Shown here one piece after another: positions 63,325-64,000 of a stretch of DNA of 64,000 bases. Origin of the DNA: Chitinophaga sp. SYP-B3965 (lineage in GTDB: Bacteria > Bacteroidota > Bacteroidia > Chitinophagales > Chitinophagaceae). The stretch covers positions 1,736,001 to 1,800,000 of the forward strand of contig NZ_WJFD01000001.1 in the NCBI RefSeq assembly GCF_009647655.1. The letters run 5' to 3'. A program made the position numbers and the translations under genes. Below the pieces are notes generated by a model. The model was not told the origin of the DNA. It worked only from the letters and a program-made list of their open reading frames with translations, and did not search any database. Each line of letters starts with the position of its first letter. The first letter of the stretch is position 1.

Positions 63325-63657
63325 ATGCGTATAGCGATAGCCGATATCAAGACCTTGGAAATGATCAGACACTTTGTTCAATCTGCCATTTTTAGCCATT
63401 TACACATCAAGGAACTTTGCGACTCAGCAGAAATGAGTGAGACAAAACTCATTCAGTGTTTTAAATTTCTTTATCAATCTACTATTATCAATTACTTCTC
63501 CACTATAAAAATGGAGTACGCCAAAGCTTGTCTGGAAAAGGATTTTACGGTGAAAGAACTTTCTATCCTGTTATGCTATAGTTCTACTGAACATTTTAAT
63601 CGTGCATTCAGGAAGGTGTTTGTTGTTTGTCCTAATAGTTTTCAGGCGCGAAAATAA
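63325..63657 (+). CDS. AraC-type DNA-binding protein, domain only
   Basis: A 110-residue protein that consists of little more than the double helix-turn-helix of AraC regulators. The first HTH is HIKELCDSAEMSETKLIQCF and the second TVKELSILLCYSSTEHFNRA, followed by FRKVFVVCPNSFQARK, the usual end. A sensing domain is absent: full-length members have about 280 residues. GTG at 63319 is an alternative start. It could be a truncated remnant or one of the small AraC-like proteins that work alone. It diverges from the fucosidase gene, and the 205 bp between them may hold a shared regulatory site. Confidence 0.82.
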   Translation: MRIAIADIKTLEMIRHFVQSAIFSHLHIKELCDSAEMSETKLIQCFKFLYQSTIINYFSTIKMEYAKACLEKDFTVKELSILLCYSSTEHFNRAFRKVFVVCPNSFQARK

Positions 63658-63937
63658 TGCAGTAGTATATGTGGTTTTGGGCAGGTGAATTATTTAGGTT
63701 TGTAAATTTAAGTGGTATAGATTGCATGTATTAAAGAGACACAGTAAAGAGTAACCCGACTAATATTATTTAGCTGTAAGATTCAGATAGCCATTCTTCT
63801 TTCCGCAAATTATGAATACAATTCAAATTTTGTCTTAAGCTTAACGAAACCTGTTTTTATCTATGGGCGCTTGGATTTTCCGGAACCGCCTGGGGATGGT
63901 TTTGTGCTGTAATTATTCATTTTCAATTATTACATCA

Positions 63938-64000
63938 ATGATTAAAGGATCACTAGTTTTAGCGATGCTAATACTATTACTTATATCAGGTTGCCAGGTT
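63938..64000 (+). CDS. Start of a lipoprotein gene, cut by the window edge
   Basis: The last 21 codons encode a textbook lipoprotein signal, MIKGSLVLAMLILLLISGC with Cys at 19 and lipobox ISGC. No stop is reached before the edge. The product cannot be identified. The 280 bp between the AraC gene and this start show no clear feature. Confidence 0.7.
   Translation, partial: MIKGSLVLAMLILLLISGCQV

Noticed and set aside
1..64000. CRISPR arrays, tRNA or rRNA genes
   Set aside because: No regularly spaced repeats, cloverleaf-like segments or rRNA-like blocks were seen in the gaps between genes, though a dedicated scan was not possible.

Overview
The window looks like chromosomal DNA of a Bacteroidetes bacterium, most likely of the Chitinophagaceae (Chitinophaga-like). 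The evidence is three SusC/SusD pairs, three ECF sigma factor/FecR anti-sigma pairs, a glycoside hydrolase ending in a type IX secretion (T9SS) sorting domain, several DUF4369/TlpA thioredoxins, a DUF2723 (GT117) protein, a LytTR two-component system, and Bacteroidetes-type promoters (TTTG, about 19 nt, TAnnTTTG). I saw no tRNA, rRNA, CRISPR array or transposase. This is inference from gene content; no database was searched.

Layout. 1-5775 (minus): sigma factor, FecR, SusC and a SusD that runs off the left edge. 6064-11605 (minus): a secreted family-10-like glycosidase, an unknown exported protein and a large TlpA-type protein. 11763-14614: two paralogous small membrane proteins, a DEAD-box helicase and a convergent DUF3667 protein. 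14676-26246 (minus): a tightly packed operon of SusC, SusD, FAD oxidoreductase, GxGYxYP protein, MFS transporter and a second FAD oxidoreductase, with its sigma/FecR pair divergent at 26373-28021. 28022-30855 (minus): histidine kinase, LytTR regulator and a coupled metzincin-type protease. 31027-35129: ABC ATPase and an ABC permease fused to an M1 aminopeptidase. 35118-41917: housekeeping and small genes (SRPBCC, GNAT, SDR, SAM hydrolase, ABM-like protein, DUF2723 protein).

42040-46835 is a decayed Rhs/YD-repeat polymorphic-toxin island. It holds a truncated Rhs N-terminus, an orphan Rhs C-terminal tip, a short second Rhs remnant, and four candidate immunity genes of which one is frameshifted. 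Its right part is bracketed by a duplicated 3' end of the neighbouring M16 peptidase gene (43703-43873 and 48688-48861). 47076-48665 is a MORN-repeat protein.

48751-61736 (minus) is a third regulated uptake locus: sigma factor, FecR, SusC, SusD, three TlpA-like proteins (one without the CXXC motif) and a two-domain M16 zinc peptidase, which suggests peptide or protein uptake. 61827-63113 is a GH29 alpha-L-fucosidase, followed by a domain-only AraC-type protein and the first codons of a lipoprotein at the right edge.

The main theme is surface nutrient acquisition. In each of the three SusC loci the receptor has an N-terminal STN signalling domain and lies beside an ECF sigma/FecR pair, so substrate binding probably induces its own operon. 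The least familiar parts are the FAD-oxidoreductase/GxGYxYP/MFS locus, which lacks an ordinary glycosidase, and the Rhs island with its duplicated flank.
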